From Astropecten irregularis (lineage: Eukaryota > Echinodermata > Asteroidea > Paxillosida > Astropectinidae), in assembly GCA_963971285.1 (NCBI GenBank), contig OZ020244.1, forward strand, positions 26,970,001 through 27,034,000: a stretch of DNA of 64,000 nt, written 5' to 3'. Each line of letters opens with the position of its first letter. The first letter of the stretch is position 1. Positions 1-13,480 of the stretch are shown here, piece after piece. The position numbers and the translations under genes were made by a program. The notes under the pieces are model-generated. The model was not told where the DNA came from and did no database searches. It saw only the letters and a list, made by a program, of their open reading frames with translations.

Positions 1-44
1 TCTTCGCATAAAAGCTCAGAGTAAAGCAACGCAAACTTGGAATA

Positions 45-203
45 AAGGTGACCAAAGTCGCACGATGTCGTGTTGCTGGTAGCGACGTTTCGGCTGCTGG
101 TACTGCTAGCCTTCATCAGACAACTGTATAGTACTATAGCAGTACCAGCAGCCGAAAGGTCGCTTTCAACAACACGACATCGCATGACATTGATCACCTT
201 TTT
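45..203. repeat. Foldback element (MITE-like), complete copy
   Basis: The two ends are inverted copies of each other. The left arm runs from AAGGTGACCAAAGTC through GTCGTGTTG and GCAGCCGAAA-like words, and the right arm returns the same words before CACCTTTTTT. The centre is a short unique spacer. A related half-copy lies at 1768-1862. No coding capacity is visible. It is probably a non-autonomous DNA element, but I did not recognise the family. Confidence 0.7.
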
Positions 204-373
204 TCCTTATCTGTATCTACCGCGATGAATAATTATTTCCTTTCTAATGCAATACGTCAATGTTAACAAAAGTTGATTAACTTTATATTACAAACAATTG
301 GACATTAAATTCGAATGAAATTTGATTGTCTTCTTGTTTTTTAGAATTAAATTGCAAAGATTGGGGCGTGTAC

Positions 374-3300
374 CTCATCTGAAAAAGGGATGATATTGAA
401 GCGATCATCAGGCCTCATCTGACCCATGATGGTTACCAAGGCCTCCTTGGTCTGTCGTAACTTCGTCCCGTACATGGAACCGCTCACGTCGATCACGAAA
501 GCAACTGATTTACGGATGGGACTCAGGCCTCCAGGAGAGAAATGATGGATGAAGACATCACCAAAGGTCTACATCCAGACACGAAAACGAGTTAATGCTG
601 AACAGATTCGAATGTAGAGGCCCTAAATACAAGTAATAAACTCAATGCAAGTAATACAACTGCAGAAAACTGCTCATCAACCAATATAATGATCAGAAAT
701 TCTCAAAATGCTCAGAGTTAAGAAGGCCTGGCGTTTCGATCCTAGCCGAGGTACCTTATTCAGCCTTTTGGTAAAACAAAATTTCCTGCAAGGATCGAAA
801 CGTCAAGCCCTCCTAACTCTTATTTGTACTTTTTACTTTAATCTGCTAACCAATAGACCTTTCTTGAAGCAGGCTTCTGTTGGAAGAGTCTACAGTGTGC
901 AAGTACGAGGTATGCAGTTGCCTTAACAATGCACTTGTTAACGGCCGCCGTTTGAAAGGTTTGATGTTGGAATGTTGATGAATTTGCCATAAATCATCTG
1001 GCAATTTCCAACGGGTAAATTATCATACTAGTATCATCATTGAGCATCTCTTCATTGTCTTGCAGTACTGGCCTGAGTGCACCTAAGCTGACTGTAAGTT
1101 AGAAGCCTGCCAGAATAAGCCTCATTTCTCCTTAGCATCGGAGCAACCTGCTCATTCATGCTCTGGCATGAACAGGGATCTCCATAAATGACCAGAAGAA
1201 CACCATCAAATTAGCTTAATAGCAATGTTCTCCTTGATCCCACATAGCTCATGTACCATCCAGTACATCATTTTACCTGGACATCTCCCACACTCAGCTC
1301 ATGTCTGACATCATACTTCAGGATGAAATCCCCGTTGATACCCGACGACTGACCCCCGATGGTCTGCTGCTCCCGTCGGCTTGGCGTGAACTCCATGTTA
1401 ACCATGGTCCTCCCTGTCTTACTGATGTATTCCTCCAGAGAGATGTAAGAGTCGGTGGAGCGGGTGGGTCTACTAGAGCCACCTAAAGTGCCTCCTGGGA
1501 TCTGAATGATGCCGGCTTCTACTTTGCTTATGCCCTGTGGCTCAGTGATGTAGGCTTTGATGCCAAAATCTCGCACAACCTAAAATAATAAGAGTGACAG
1601 AATACTTTTACAAAACCACAAAATAACAGTGAAAGTTGGAATTGTAACACCAAACAGCATTTATATATCGTAATCATCACAAATCTGATAAAGAGCAAAC
1701 AATGGAATGACATTTAAAAAATTCCTCTTCATTTTTGTTTCCAATTTCCCTCTTTTCGGGGAAAAAAGGTGATCAAAGTCAGGCGATGTCGTGTTGTTGG
1801 TAGCAACGTTTCGGTGGCTAGGACTGCATATAACCTTCATCATGCAACTGAAGACTTGATGCTGTTGGTCCGCGTATAAGTCCGTGCTCACCAGTCTTTT
1901 TTATAGACAAACTTGGAAAAAATTGCTTATATCACATTTGCTCATTTTAGATGTAGAGGCTAATATGACTTTAAGCCCAACATTTTGCGAATTCTGCAAG
2001 CAACCAGCTAACAATAAATTAAACAATAAATTAAACAATAAATTAAAGCAATAAATTGCCATGTCAGATGACACTAACTATCAGTCCGAAATTTTGAAAC
2101 AGATTGCAGTACAGTCTGCCACCTTTCTGGGCATCCAAGGGCCAATTTAAGATTGTTTGAATAAAGTCTAAAATGGACACCATGATGTCTTCATAATGTC
2201 AACTTCCTGGCTGGAAATAAATACGTTTTGGTCTATTAATTCATATATAAATGATAGCAGGTGAATGGCAACGTCCTGTCAAAGTTTCATCAATTGAAAA
2301 CATCTTTTTTTAAAACAAATTGAAAACCTTGCGTAATCATTATACCTGTTGGGGATTGACGCTTATCTTCTGAGTGTACCATCCCTGGCTACGTTCCAGT
2401 AGCTCCTGGTAGTTGACCATGACACCGACCCTGTCACCTGGAGCTACATTGACTGTCACCATGAAAGTGTTCCTGGTGGGGTCACTGCATCATGACAAAT
2501 TGTTGTAATAAACATAAATGACAGACTGGCATCATCCAGTGTGACTGGCAACTGGCTTTGAAATTTAAATTTAAAAAATGTTTTTTAAATTGCACTCAGC
2601 TGATGAAACATGCGGAAAAGATACCAGGTATGGTGTCACTATAGCTCTTTGCTAAAGTACTAATGTAATTATTGCCTTTTAGGTAGGCCTACAACTACCA
2701 AAATGAGTCTTTTGCATAAGAACTTGCAAGTAAATATAAAGGTCAAGTCTTGTACTATGGCTCTGATCTTCAGCTATAACTTTAAACGTCTGTTTATAAA
2801 ACAAACATACTGACCACTTGGACAAGGCAGTTGCAGTTAATATTAACTATAACCAATTGTGATATTTTGGCCGAAGAGAATTTGAATAGTGACATTTGAC
2901 ATCGTAAGTTTTCCTGAAGCAAAAAATGCCCCCGAAATACTCACAGAGCAGTGATTCGTCCAGTGGAGAGGCTCCCAGATGCATCAAATGTATTCTCATC
3001 TTCCCCATCGCACTTATCTCTCACTTTGCCATAATACGTCACACCATCCACCTCCCTGTAATATAGAATGGAACAGTCATGATAATCGGAACGTCAACTA
3101 AACATAGCAGTATTCTCCCGAGGACGGCCAGAGCATAATGGCCGGAACGTCGAGTTGACCGGCTCTTTTCAGAGCCACCTCATATGTCACATCATGGTGT
3201 TACTGCGAACCTTTAACTTTATGTCAACTAAACAATCATAGAAAAGGCTGGGTCCCATCATTATACCACCATTTTATTTGTTTTAAGGAATGGTTGACAC

Positions 3301-6300
3301 ACGACACCAAAAGAAAGGAAGGTTTGCGGATACACAATATCTTTTCTGGAAAAGTGGTTCTGAAAAGAACCCGTGAGAAGGGAACTAATAAGATGCTGCA
3401 AATTGATCATCAACCAAAACAATGACCTGATATATCAAATGCTTGATGGGGTTAGGAGTGCCTGACGTTTCGATCCATGCAAGATTTTCCTAGGATCGAA
3501 ACGTCAGGCACCCCCAGGCAAAAGCAAGAAGACTTGACGTTTTAACCCTTAAGGAAGACCTTTTCCTTCTTGGTTTCCCTTGATCCCTGTTTAAAATTGA
3601 ATAGCTTGGAACCTACAAGGAGAAACCTGCGATGTATGCGTTGAGTGGAAGCTGCATGACGAAGTCCAAGGGCATGGAGTCACCAGCCTTGTTGCTGATG
3701 CGACTGGTGATCGTGGTGCTGGCAAATCTTACTGCTATCTTGGTCTCAACTTGGAACAGCTGCACATCTAAGCCTCTCTTGCTCTGCTGGTTAAAAAAAA
3801 GGATAACTTCTAGTTTAAAAGGGTTCGAATGGACTAAATGACCCCCTTAGGCAGACTAGCCTAATGGTGAGATGTTACTAAACAACAGATGGCAACTGGC
3901 TATTATGAAACCCCCGAGTTGCGTCATTTGTTTGTGTGATACTTTGTTTCTTTCTTTCCTTGCTATTGTCACAGAAAGCAAACACGCAATTCGACAAGTT
4001 CATTGGTTAACCAATCAAGACAAATAGTTTAAAATATAACAATTTTCCCGTGATATTAAGAAAGAAACTGTGACCAAATGCCAATGGTACTTTAAACGAT
4101 ATCAGAAGTTGTTGAACTTTCCCCCAATTTTAAGAAGACATTATTTTTGACTCTCACATCTATGTATTGAAGTTAAGATTGAAAATACTGATCAATATAT
4201 TACCAAAACGAAAACACTCAAACGAAAAATAATGAAAGTTCTGGGAATATGTAATACATTGTACTTACGGGACTTGTCTGCCTTCTGTCACGAAATAAGT
4301 GCTGCATCTAATAATAAAAAGAGTTCAAAGATACCAAAATTAATGAAATTATAACATAAAGGCAAATAATTACGACATGAAAATCAGACAGATTCTTTAA
4401 CATTCTGAAATTACAAACAATGATTCACGGGTGCGATTCAATCCAAATAAAAACTTACACAAGGTGACTGGATTAATATTAAGTCATTGAAAAGTGAACC
4501 AAGAAAAATTGACTGAAGCAGGAATCGAACCAGCGATTCCCGAAATACCGTCTTGGCGCTCTATACCAATTGAGCTATCAGGCCCTTTAAATCTCGCTGC
4601 AGTTACATTATCTTTGTTCGCTTTGCAATAAAATACAAAATTTAATATTGCCAATTATTGTATGCCCCGTGTTATGCAAGCAATATTCACATTTACACTT
4701 CCACTCATTCATGCACCTAGCTGATGTATTGATAGTGTATATGATATAAGTTTCTCGAGAGTTATGGTGAACATTTGATAAAAAGTGTTTTATGAAAAAC
4801 AAAGTTCATACAATTATTTATTCCTGCTTTAAGCATAAGAAAATTAAGAAAAATATTCTCTGAATCTCTGAGATTTCTTGTGCTTATTTTTCCTTGTCAT
4901 ATTCCTTCATTTGTTCGTTTTATGTTTAATGAACCTTTCATGGCATGCAGATATTATTTTGTATCCATAATTTAATTCATTTTGTCCTTTATCTAATTTA
5001 TATCTTTATCTAATTCAAATCTAAATTTGTAATTATGATGATCGCTGGTGTTCAAGTTTGTTTATTTGATTAGAAAACCGAAACGCGCAATTTATTTTGG
5101 CCAAACATTTTTCATTTTTATGGTTGCCAATAAGCAACAAAATGAACACTTTCAACTTAAATCATAAACTGGTGCCGTGTCCTATATACTTCGTTTTGTT
5201 AGACCTTCTCAAAGTATTATCATAGACATTTAGATTTTTCATTTGAAATGTCGAAATGAAACCTCAATGTAGGTCTTTCTTTTGCGGTGAAATGCGGTTC
5301 CTTTGTCCCTCAATAAATCGACTCATACCACCAAGGTTATTGATGAATTGTCCTGGTTAGTAGAATTCTAATAATGCGATAATGTAAATAAAGGTCACTT
5401 TCTACAAATTCCCTGAATCGCGTAGGAAGTGGACAGAGGCATATAAAGGGGATGTGACAGGTTTTGGTGAACAAAGTATCAGTCAATGACAAACAAAAAG
5501 AAACAGATATCCATGTATACGTCATGGTAATGCCCCCCCCCCAAAAAAAAACCCCAAACAAACAAACAAACAACCCCCCCCCCCCTGACACCGTCCCCAT
5601 TGAAGCCAATAAATAACTAAAATATTTTTCCATTCTCAATTGTATGTCCTGTTTGCTTCCAGTAGAAAAACTACGTGTCGATCTGACAAAAGAAAAGATG
5701 AATAAACTTTGTATGAATACTTCCCTCAAGGCATTTGCCTATACAGTATTCAGTTTTTTTCTAGTAGGGGGGGGGGACTGACTGATATCAATCAATGTCA
5801 TTCATTGAAAATACACCATGGTAAATGATACAATAACAGAGTGGATACAGGACAATGTGTATATAGGTCTATGTAATACCACCATCTACCCATGGGGAAA
5901 ATACCTCCATGGTGAAAAGTTTTCACTTGTGTAGGGCCTACCAACTAAAAATACAGAGCAACACAGAAAACGCTGTTTTTTAAATTAAGCTATAGGCAGG
6001 GGTATCATCCTCACAGGACAATGAATCTATATCAATGCCATAATGAAAATACCTTAACCCACCTACTTTTTCCTGTGGGTAAGTGTAGTATCCTTAAAAA
6101 CCAACAATGTGTGGTTACTGTATGTATGGTTTATGATTCAGTTCCCATATGGAGACTGTGGTAATACTAGGTAAACAGCTCTTATCTTGTGTGGAAGAAG
6201 TAGAGGGTTAGGGTTAAGTCTCCTGTGAAAGATGTGGTAATGTGTGGTAAGCAGGACTTGTCTTGTTTGGCATAGGTGTTGGTTTGGTAGATGGTGTACA

Positions 6301-9300
6301 ATGGATCCTTCCGGCCTGGCAATCTAACTGTGGGCATTGACCAATCGGAGGACGCCTTTTAATCAGGTGACCACGAAAACCTCGGTCAAACTAAATCGCT
6401 GTATGTAAAACGCACACGTGGGCGGGGCTTAAGACCAAAGCCGGAACGGTCCATTATAGGCAAGGTCCCTTCCAATGGTTATGACAACATGCAGATAGAA
6501 GCAGCATATCATCCACCATTCCCTTTATAGGTTCCTGCTCCGTTATAAACATTTTGGTCGCGATACACTTTTTTAATTGGCGCGTGAACTTCGCTCGAAC
6601 TTCTATCATGTTTTGTTCTCCCTCACTCTACAGTCTACACAACACACGCAAGCTCTTGTTACCAATCGTCTGAATAAACCTGACTCAGTTTTCGAGAAAC
6701 ACAATAAGTCGACTAAATCATGCATAAACCAAATCTTGAATGCTTTAAAATGGATTTATTTACGGCGAATAAACACATTGCAAAACATGTTTTTCTTTCC
6801 ATATGTTGTTGACGTCGGTTGGAATTTAGTTTGCAGATGATGTTTGCATAACGCAGGGCCTATAGTGACACCTTTGGCATTTTGTAAAAAATGAAATCAT
6901 AAGAAAACTAATACCCCAAGGATGTGGTCTAGACATTTGAACCGTTTTGATAAGCAATTGCGTAAGCATGACTTGGTATAAGCTTAGCAGGGGATCCCGC
7001 CCAACATAAACTTTTTTTTTTATGATTTAAATGCGTCGAAAAAGTTCGACTTATGCCTTGGCAGTTGAAAAAAAATGCTCGTGTGATTCTACAAACCTAT
7101 TCTGTATGTTACAATCGCAACTCATTGTGTTTAAAAGGACGATCGAACACGATTATAGTTCCGATGATCGTAACCCTTGGTCCGACACGGGGACATGGAC
7201 CTTGTCCATAGGTCAGAAGTGTTACTATCATCGCAACTAACACGACTGTTGCATTATTATTATTATTATTATTATTTATTTGACCAACAAACAAGCATAC
7301 AATACAAGAGAAACAGTACTAACAAAAACACAGAATAATAAATTACAACCAAAATAAACGTTAGCGGGGACCGAGAACAGAAATCCGAATATATAACAGG
7401 ACCAAAGGTGTTTGGTATGTCTTACGGCCTTCGCAAGATGAAAAACTGGAGACTGTTGGGAGCATCGTATTCTAACTTAACGAAAATCGATATTTATTAT
7501 CAAGTACAAATTAGCCGAAGTTTTGAAATTAAAACCTTTTTTTCATTAAGAACATGCAGAAAAGGCACCACACCTTTCTTTGCATGCAACATAGGCCTAA
7601 GGACAACTGTATGTAAGGCTTAATTCAGGAAGCATTTATTCAATTTATTAACTTTTTCAGTGTGAAAAGTTGTCAAATTTCATCACAATTGGTGTTCAAA
7701 TTTTGTTTTGGTTTTAAGGAAACAGCGGAATGACATTTTGTTTCTTGAGTGAAAAAAAATTCAATGTCTGCACTGTAGAGTGTGAAATATAGAGAAACAT
7801 AATATACAGGAAGATCAGTATATCAATACCAACCTGCACGGCATGACAAACTGTGTAAGCTTTCTTACAGAAACTCTAATGTTAGTGGTGTCTGGTTCTG
7901 TACCGTCATTTTTAAATCAATATTTGTTCACACAAATGTTCCCATGCATGACTCTGATTCCATGAATCAAGATGGAACAATGACTGATATGAAATATTGA
8001 AATCAAGGTCAGGAAATCAGTATTCAGCTACTTTGTTGTCGGCAAGGTGGTTCAAGCTAGGGTGAAGTCCATATCTCCCACATTGGAAAATACGACCACA
8101 CATGCAATAATAACGTGCAATACAAACATCCGCTAGTCTTTCAGTACACACATTGTAATAATGCAATTCATGTGCACATTATTTCTACGTATACCATACA
8201 TGACTCATAATGGAGACGCACGAACTTATTCTTCAATTGTTGATAGCATCATGGAGCTATATCTCTACCTAAATGATTGCACTCAAAGCGCCGAAACCTT
8301 CAACTTTCTGATGCAGGAACAGACTAAATTATATGCATTATTCAAACGCAATTAATTTTAATAGTCAAATTAAATGGATTAGCAGTATTCCTCATTGATT
8401 TACTCATTGATTTATTTTATTATTTTCCCAACATTATTGTAGCGAAAAGACACTTAAAGGTAAATACATGATTGGTAAAGGTCACAGAACAGCACTCACA
8501 CTTCGTTTGATCCAATATGTGCTTGACTGCCTGACATAATACACCTGTAAAATTTTGAGCTCAATCGGATATCTGAGTCCCGAGAAAACAGCAAAACCCG
8601 ACTATTTTTGTTCTAATAACACACAAAGAATAGTTTTAATCTTACCCAGAGATCAAAACTGTTTTCGGTCTTTGTTTGACTTATTTCTGGATAAATACAC
8701 CATTTCGGGCGGAAATATTTTAACGGTATGTTTCTACCACCACCATCTTCATATCCTGAAAGTTATAAGTAAATATGTGAACATTAATTTATGTTACCAA
8801 TCATGTACTGTGCCTTTTAAGGTAATCTGTGAAGATTTCTCTTTCGGTGTACTCTGCCGAAGTATGATACATGTGGTACCTTTTTAACAATAGTGTGGAT
8901 AGATGTCTCTACATTTAAATGCGAATGCAAATGCATTTTACTACATGGTCGTGCCTATTACCACAATGTGGCACCAACATTATAGAAAGAGTAGCTAATG
9001 GGAAGAATATTTTTCATGAGATAAAAACGTAATGACAGTTCCAGCAGATATGTTGAAAAGGCAAGATTGTGGATCGAATTTTGTTACAAAATAGTTCTGA
9101 CGTCCCATAGACTCAAATGCATCATGCATGACCAACAAACCATTGATTGTTATATGGGGTCGCTTTGGGCATCGAAAGGTGAACTCATTGTCGCCACGTA
9201 TAAAAAGGAGCAGTATTTCCATCAAATTCGACGAAGTCTGATTATACATGTAGTATAACCGAAAGTCAACTATCGTATTGTGGTGGTCGTTGATTTGATT

Positions 9301-10785
9301 TGAGTTGAACTGAACTGAATTGATATAAATCATTGTGACACATACATCTATACCAGCTCTGACGATATTTACAAGTTTATAAGCACCAGCAAACACGGTC
9401 CATAGAAAAGCACTGGTTCTTAATTAACCCAAAGGTTAAGGATTGACCACAATTAAGTTCCATAGTTAGTTCAGTATATTCCCTGTGGACGTAGACTGAC
9501 CATGGACTGACTTGTGGTGTGAGATCCCAGCGGGCATGTCATTGTTGTTGGTCAGTGTGAACTTTTAGTCCCATCTCGATCCATAATTAGTGCTGCGGGG
9601 TAACACCATGCATGTCCTTGGATTTCCCGTCGGGTTTAAGCAAACATACTTAACACACCATAAACCCAATGGGCATATTTTACTCGATACAGTGTGTGTA
9701 ATGTGTATACAGTCCATAGGCTAGGCCTATGGTTCAAGCGCGAGCCTAGAATGATAATGTAGAGCTTCAATAATTGTAATTGGAAAAACAAAATTTAGTC
9801 TGTCCATTCCCAAAATTGTTGCATATATTGTGTCTTATTTCTCCATGATAGTACAGAAAACGTTTGGCTTGATCCGTTGTCAAAGATGGGAGAAATGGTT
9901 ATGCAGTTCTAAATTTTCTGGCCCGCCGTGTACTTCCAAGTTGCAACCGATCAACTAAAGAAATTTATTACAATTGGAAGAAATTACCATCGTAGATTAA
10001 ATATAACGGTCGGAAGTGTACGGCAAGGATTATACTAAAAGATCATTGTAAAAAAAGACATCACAAATACTTATTGTTGTTATAATTTTTGTTGCATATA
10101 TTCTTGCTAAAATAGTATGTGGGGAAATAAATCGAATAAATAAATGAGCGAAAGATGAATAAGGAATTTCAAATCTTCCACAAAGGTGGCGCAGATCAGT
10201 CCCAATATAGCAGCACCCTTCCTACAAAAGATGAGTCTGTAGTAGGCCTATACTTAAATTAATTTTACAAACTCAAACTTGTTATGCTTCTTTCTGATAA
10301 CAGCAAGCTAAATGTTGGTTTTAAAGTTATAATACATGATTGGTAAAGGTCACAAAATAGCACTCACACTTCGTCTAATCCAAAACGTACATAAAATAAC
10401 ACACCTGTGAAAATTCACCATCTTCATACCCTGAAAGTTATACCATGGAGGTATTTATCTATTCCTTCCTCCATGGTTATACATAAAGCTGTGAACATTT
10501 CTGTTTGGATATGTTGCCAATCCTGTATGTACTGTACCTTTAAAGGAAATTGTGGTATTATAACCATGGTCTGGTTACCTATCCTCCATGGTAGGTCTAC
10601 ATAGGATCGTATAATATTCTTTCCTCCATACCCACCTCATCATATTGCCTGGACTCGTGTTCCTTCGCCGTGACAATCCACTCCCTCCCTTTAGGCGGTG
10701 CTGAGTGTCCGTAGGGGATGACGTGTGAAAGAAGAAACACCGTGACCATTCCTACGGATAGTATCAATCCTCGTACATCTCCCAT
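374..10785 (-). CDS. ITIH-like heavy-chain gene B, 5' part (runs off left edge)
   Basis: Secreted inter-alpha-trypsin-inhibitor heavy-chain family protein. Exons in transcript order are 10636-10785, 4269-4307, 3617-3786, 2945-3055, 2346-2484, 1277-1579 and 374-568. They join in phase into 369 codons, and the gene continues beyond the window. Exon 1 starts at the ATG at 10785 and has a hydrophobic signal segment (about residues 7-23) followed by APPKG. Exons 3-5 encode a VIT domain (VETKIAVRFAST, VTYYGKVRD, VMVNYQELLER). Exon 6 is the VIT-vWA linker (TEPQGI, NGDFILKYDV). Exon 7 begins the vWA domain with the metal-site motif DVSGS. Exon phases match those of module 1 of gene A, and exons 5 and 7 match in length, so the two genes are tandem duplicates. 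Intron 1 is 6.3 kb. Whether B also has several modules cannot be seen. The family call is firm; exon 2 (13 codons) is the least certain. Confidence 0.87.
706..828. repeat. CGTTTCGATCC foldback repeat, copy 1
   Basis: Inverted words GCGTTTCGATCCTAGC and GGATCGAAACGTC flank a short spacer and are framed by CTCAGAGTTA and CCTAACTCT. The same words recur at 3446-3520, 17027-17072, 21108-21170, 23266-23345 and 38612-38945, so this is a dispersed family. It lies between vWA and linker exons of gene B, in an intron. Confidence 0.6.
1768..1862. repeat. Half-copy of the 45-203 foldback
   Basis: GGTGATCAAAGTCAGGCGAT and the following GTCGTGTTG and ACGTTTCGG words match one arm of the element at 45-203. 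The opposite arm is missing. It sits in an intron of gene B. Confidence 0.6.
3117..3222. repeat. Diverged partial copy of the GAGGACG foldback family
   Basis: Shares the order GAGGACG, then CGGAACGTC, then CTTTTCAGAGCCAC and CATGGTGTTACTGCGAACCT with the fuller copy at 28834-29020 and the partial copy at 60735-60858. It is intronic in gene B and has no coding potential. Confidence 0.5.
3446..3520. repeat. CGTTTCGATCC foldback repeat, short palindromic copy
   Basis: GTGCCTGACGTTTCGATCC is followed within about 20 bases by its inverted partner GGATCGAAACGTCAGGCAC. This is a nearly perfect small hairpin and the shortest member of the family seen at 706-828. It lies between exons 3 and 4 of gene B. 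Confidence 0.65.
4461..4626 (-). repeat. tRNA-derived SINE-like element, copy 1
   Basis: On the minus strand it starts with a tRNA-like head: GATAGCTCAATTGG resembles an A box and GGTTCGATTCC a B box. The anticodon arm does not pair properly, with no clean 5-bp stem around a 7-base loop. The copy at 49270-49412 shares both this head and the non-tRNA flanks (TTTTTCTT, ACTTTTCAATGA, and the upstream CGAACAAAGATAAT), so the repeated unit is longer than a tRNA. I therefore call a SINE rather than a tRNA gene. It lies in intron 1 of gene B, beside exon 2. Confidence 0.6.
8460..8887. repeat. Dispersed repeat related to 10329-10608
   Basis: Shares ACATGATTGGTAAAGGTCAC and AGCACTCACACTTCGT with the copy near 10.35 kb. 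Its right half carries CACCATCTTCATA and CTGAAAGTTATA, which also occur inverted inside the GTATCATACTTTGG elements at 33091-33456 and 59425-59755. It is probably a relative or composite of that foldback family. Confidence 0.5.
10329..10608. repeat. Dispersed repeat related to 8460-8887
   Basis: Begins with the same ACATGATTGGTAAAGGTCAC word as the 8.46-kb copy and carries CACCATCTTCATACC and CTGAAAGTTATACC. It contains several CCATGGT palindromes. It ends just inside intron 1, next to exon 1 of gene B. Confidence 0.5.
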
Positions 10786-13480
10786 AGTTGATCGTAAAAC
10801 TGATTCCCTATCGTATAATATTCACGTCCGATCACGGACCACACAAAATGATATCTCCTTTCAGTATCTTCCCTTCCTTGTAGAGTCCACTTAAGGAAAG
10901 AACCGACTGCTAAGACAAGGAGAACTCTGAAGTTAAAATTCTCAAGCGTGGCAACCTTAATCCCCCTCCTCGATCATGGAGGTAAAAGTGGGACACGATG
11001 CAGAATTGCTGGAGTATAACTAGGCCTAGCTACAGACTGAAGATTAAGAACGCAATCCGCTACAGATCCGTGGTTTAACCTTGCTGAATGGCCCTGTCCA
11101 CGTTGAGCACTGTACGGTATATACAGACTTCTCCTACGAGCACATTGGCAGGACGACTGCGGGCACGACCACTGGACCGTGCGTCAGCGGATTACCATGA
11201 AAAACCAAACAATAGCCTGAATACTGTGTCAAGATACGGGATGGGCCAACCACCGCATACTGCACTTCTGCCAAAAACAAGATTGGCAGGGCTTTCCTCC
11301 TCTGGCACTGCCGATGCGCACTGCTGACCCCAACTATGCGTAATATTTCGCACTAATAAAGAATTGTATGGTAAGTAATTTCACACTTCAAAGTTACATT
11401 GATTAATTCTTGGCACGGCGTATAATACGTAGATGCAGTGTCATCATGAAGTTATATAAAGAACCACAAAGAATCCCGATTTCAATGGAGGTGGAATTTT
11501 AATTTGCCATTGTTACTCCCTCCGGGATTATTTGTAACGCGCCAGTGGACATAGGTTGGACAATGGGGTGGCAATCCTGCCCGATTATTCTGTCCGGCGG
11601 GTGGGTGGATGGAAAGAGTAATAGCCAAAGATTCGTCAAGTGCAGATCTCCTTATTGACTTATGCAAATATATTCTCTTGGGGATGTTTATGTTTTTAGG
11701 GAGAAACTTAAGTAATTTTAAGTATTCACCTGCCACTTGGAAACACTTCTAAATCAGCCAAGCAAATCGAGAGACCGGTCTGTGAACAGCGTATACATCA
11801 TGAGTGGGCTCTCCTTCTGTCCACTCTGGATCAGCTCTTTTGTTACAGACCTTTCTAATTATTTTTCAATATACCTGTTTGAAACAGCTCCGTAAATCTC
11901 TTCGAATCCCCCCTGAAGGGTGACCGTCACCTCCACGGTGATCCAATCCGTACCGTCGACTAGTCAGCCGGCCATGAAGACAAACATTCAACGTTCTTTG
12001 ACACATTAATTCTGTATTCATTAAATTGAAAGAGGATCGTACGTAGACCAGAACTTATCCGATCCGTCTGAGCAGTCTGGAAACAAACCTTTTTGGCGGC
12101 GGTAAACGGGAAAAAAATTGCAAATTCACGCTTGGGAAGCAATGGACTCGGATTGAACTTCATGAACAAAACCATGGAATGTAGAGAGAACAATGTGTAG
12201 ATAATGCAGTTTATTGACTTGGTCCTATCCGTGTAGAGCTGTCTGTCTGCTTGCATGGTGTGTGTATGCAGCAGGGAGGTTAACATGCTTACATAAATGT
12301 CAGAAAGTTGAAGTTCAAAGTATTAATATAGAAATTAGAAAAGCAACGGCCTTAGCGTGATTTCAGACGGCACTATGGGGCTGTGCGGAACGATTTCCCC
12401 CTTGTAAAACAGCACAGAACTGCAGTCAGTACCCGCACTTTATCCATCCGGATCACACACTGAAAAACCGGAGGAAGAGTTGAATTTTTTTTTGTGAAAC
12501 TACATCTGCTTTATACCAAAAAGGTTTTTTTTTTATCAGATGTTTCATGGCGCGTCTCAATCCAATATCTGATATTGGTTTGATATTTGAAACGTTAGGC
12601 CACTGCGGATCCAGATCGACTGAGCCGAAGTCAGCAACATTCAAATACAATAAAGGAGACATTTTCATCCATCCATCATCATTCTCTTCAGCCATCTGTC
12701 AACGACTGTTTCCAGTACAACCGAAGAGCCATGCATGTGCTCATAATCCCCCACTTGTCCTACAAATATGCACTGGTAAAACTCACTCAATATTGTTTGC
12801 AAACCTGACGAATTTTTCTTCGTGAAACAACATTTTTGTTTAGTGAAATTTACAGGGATTTAATAAAACTACTTTCAATTAGAATTTAATTAAACTGCGG
12901 AATCGTTTAGATATCGGCTTCGGACCGATACTGACGCACTATAAAATAAAAAGCATATTTATAAGAAAGGCCTCTATTCCTATATAATAAAAGAATATCA
13001 ATTTTCCAAATCTGACATATTCAGAAATCAGAAGTTATAAAAAGATACTATTAAACTCAGATACTTTAAATATTTACATAAATTTCATTTTGAAAACAAA
13101 TCATCAAATGCTGCAAATTAATATCAAACATGCAAAGAAATCTTAACTCCAAGATACACCATTCCGCTACAACAAATTGTCTGATCACCGTAAATCCCGA
13201 TTTTGACTGACAACTGCACTTCAATTAAAGCCATATTGTACAAAGGCCAAACTCTGTAAGACAGACTTTCCTTCTCATGACGTTACCCTGGTAGGTATAC
13301 CCACACAACGGATCATTCCATTTGAAAATAGTAATGGCGAGGACAAACTTGGTGTCAAACTCAAACACCTTAATACTGAAGGCCTATAACTTCAAGTAGC
13401 AATTATTTTGATGGGCCACTGCTTTTCTGCATGTAAACGTTTCGATCTGCAACCTAACATTTCAAAGCAACTATAGATTG
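10786..13480. other. Intergenic spacer between gene A stop and gene B start
   Basis: 2.7 kb between the stop codon of gene A (13481) and the ATG of gene B (10785), both on the minus strand. It must hold the end of the A transcript and the promoter of B. I saw no convincing TATA box or polyadenylation signal; a weak ATTAAA on the minus strand lies at 12859-12864. Open frames of up to about 100 codons on both strands show no recognisable domain. Confidence 0.6.

Larger units (their letters stand above)
4627..10635. other. Most of intron 1 of gene B; no gene seen
   Basis: AT-rich non-coding sequence. It holds a homopolymer-rich patch of C and A runs (about 5527-5585), an (ATT)n tract (about 7247-7277) and two related repeat copies (8460-8887, 10329-10608). 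The short open frames in it have no family signature and no flanking splice pattern that fits gene B. I found nothing else to support. Confidence 0.6.

Noticed and set aside
4505-4585. tRNA gene on the minus strand
   Set aside because: A- and B-box-like words are present but the anticodon arm does not pair and the flanks are shared with a second copy at 49.3 kb, so a SINE is more likely.
12453-12825. Overlapping frames of 80 and 92 codons between genes A and B
   Set aside because: No recognisable domain, no splice or codon-use support, and they shadow each other on opposite strands.
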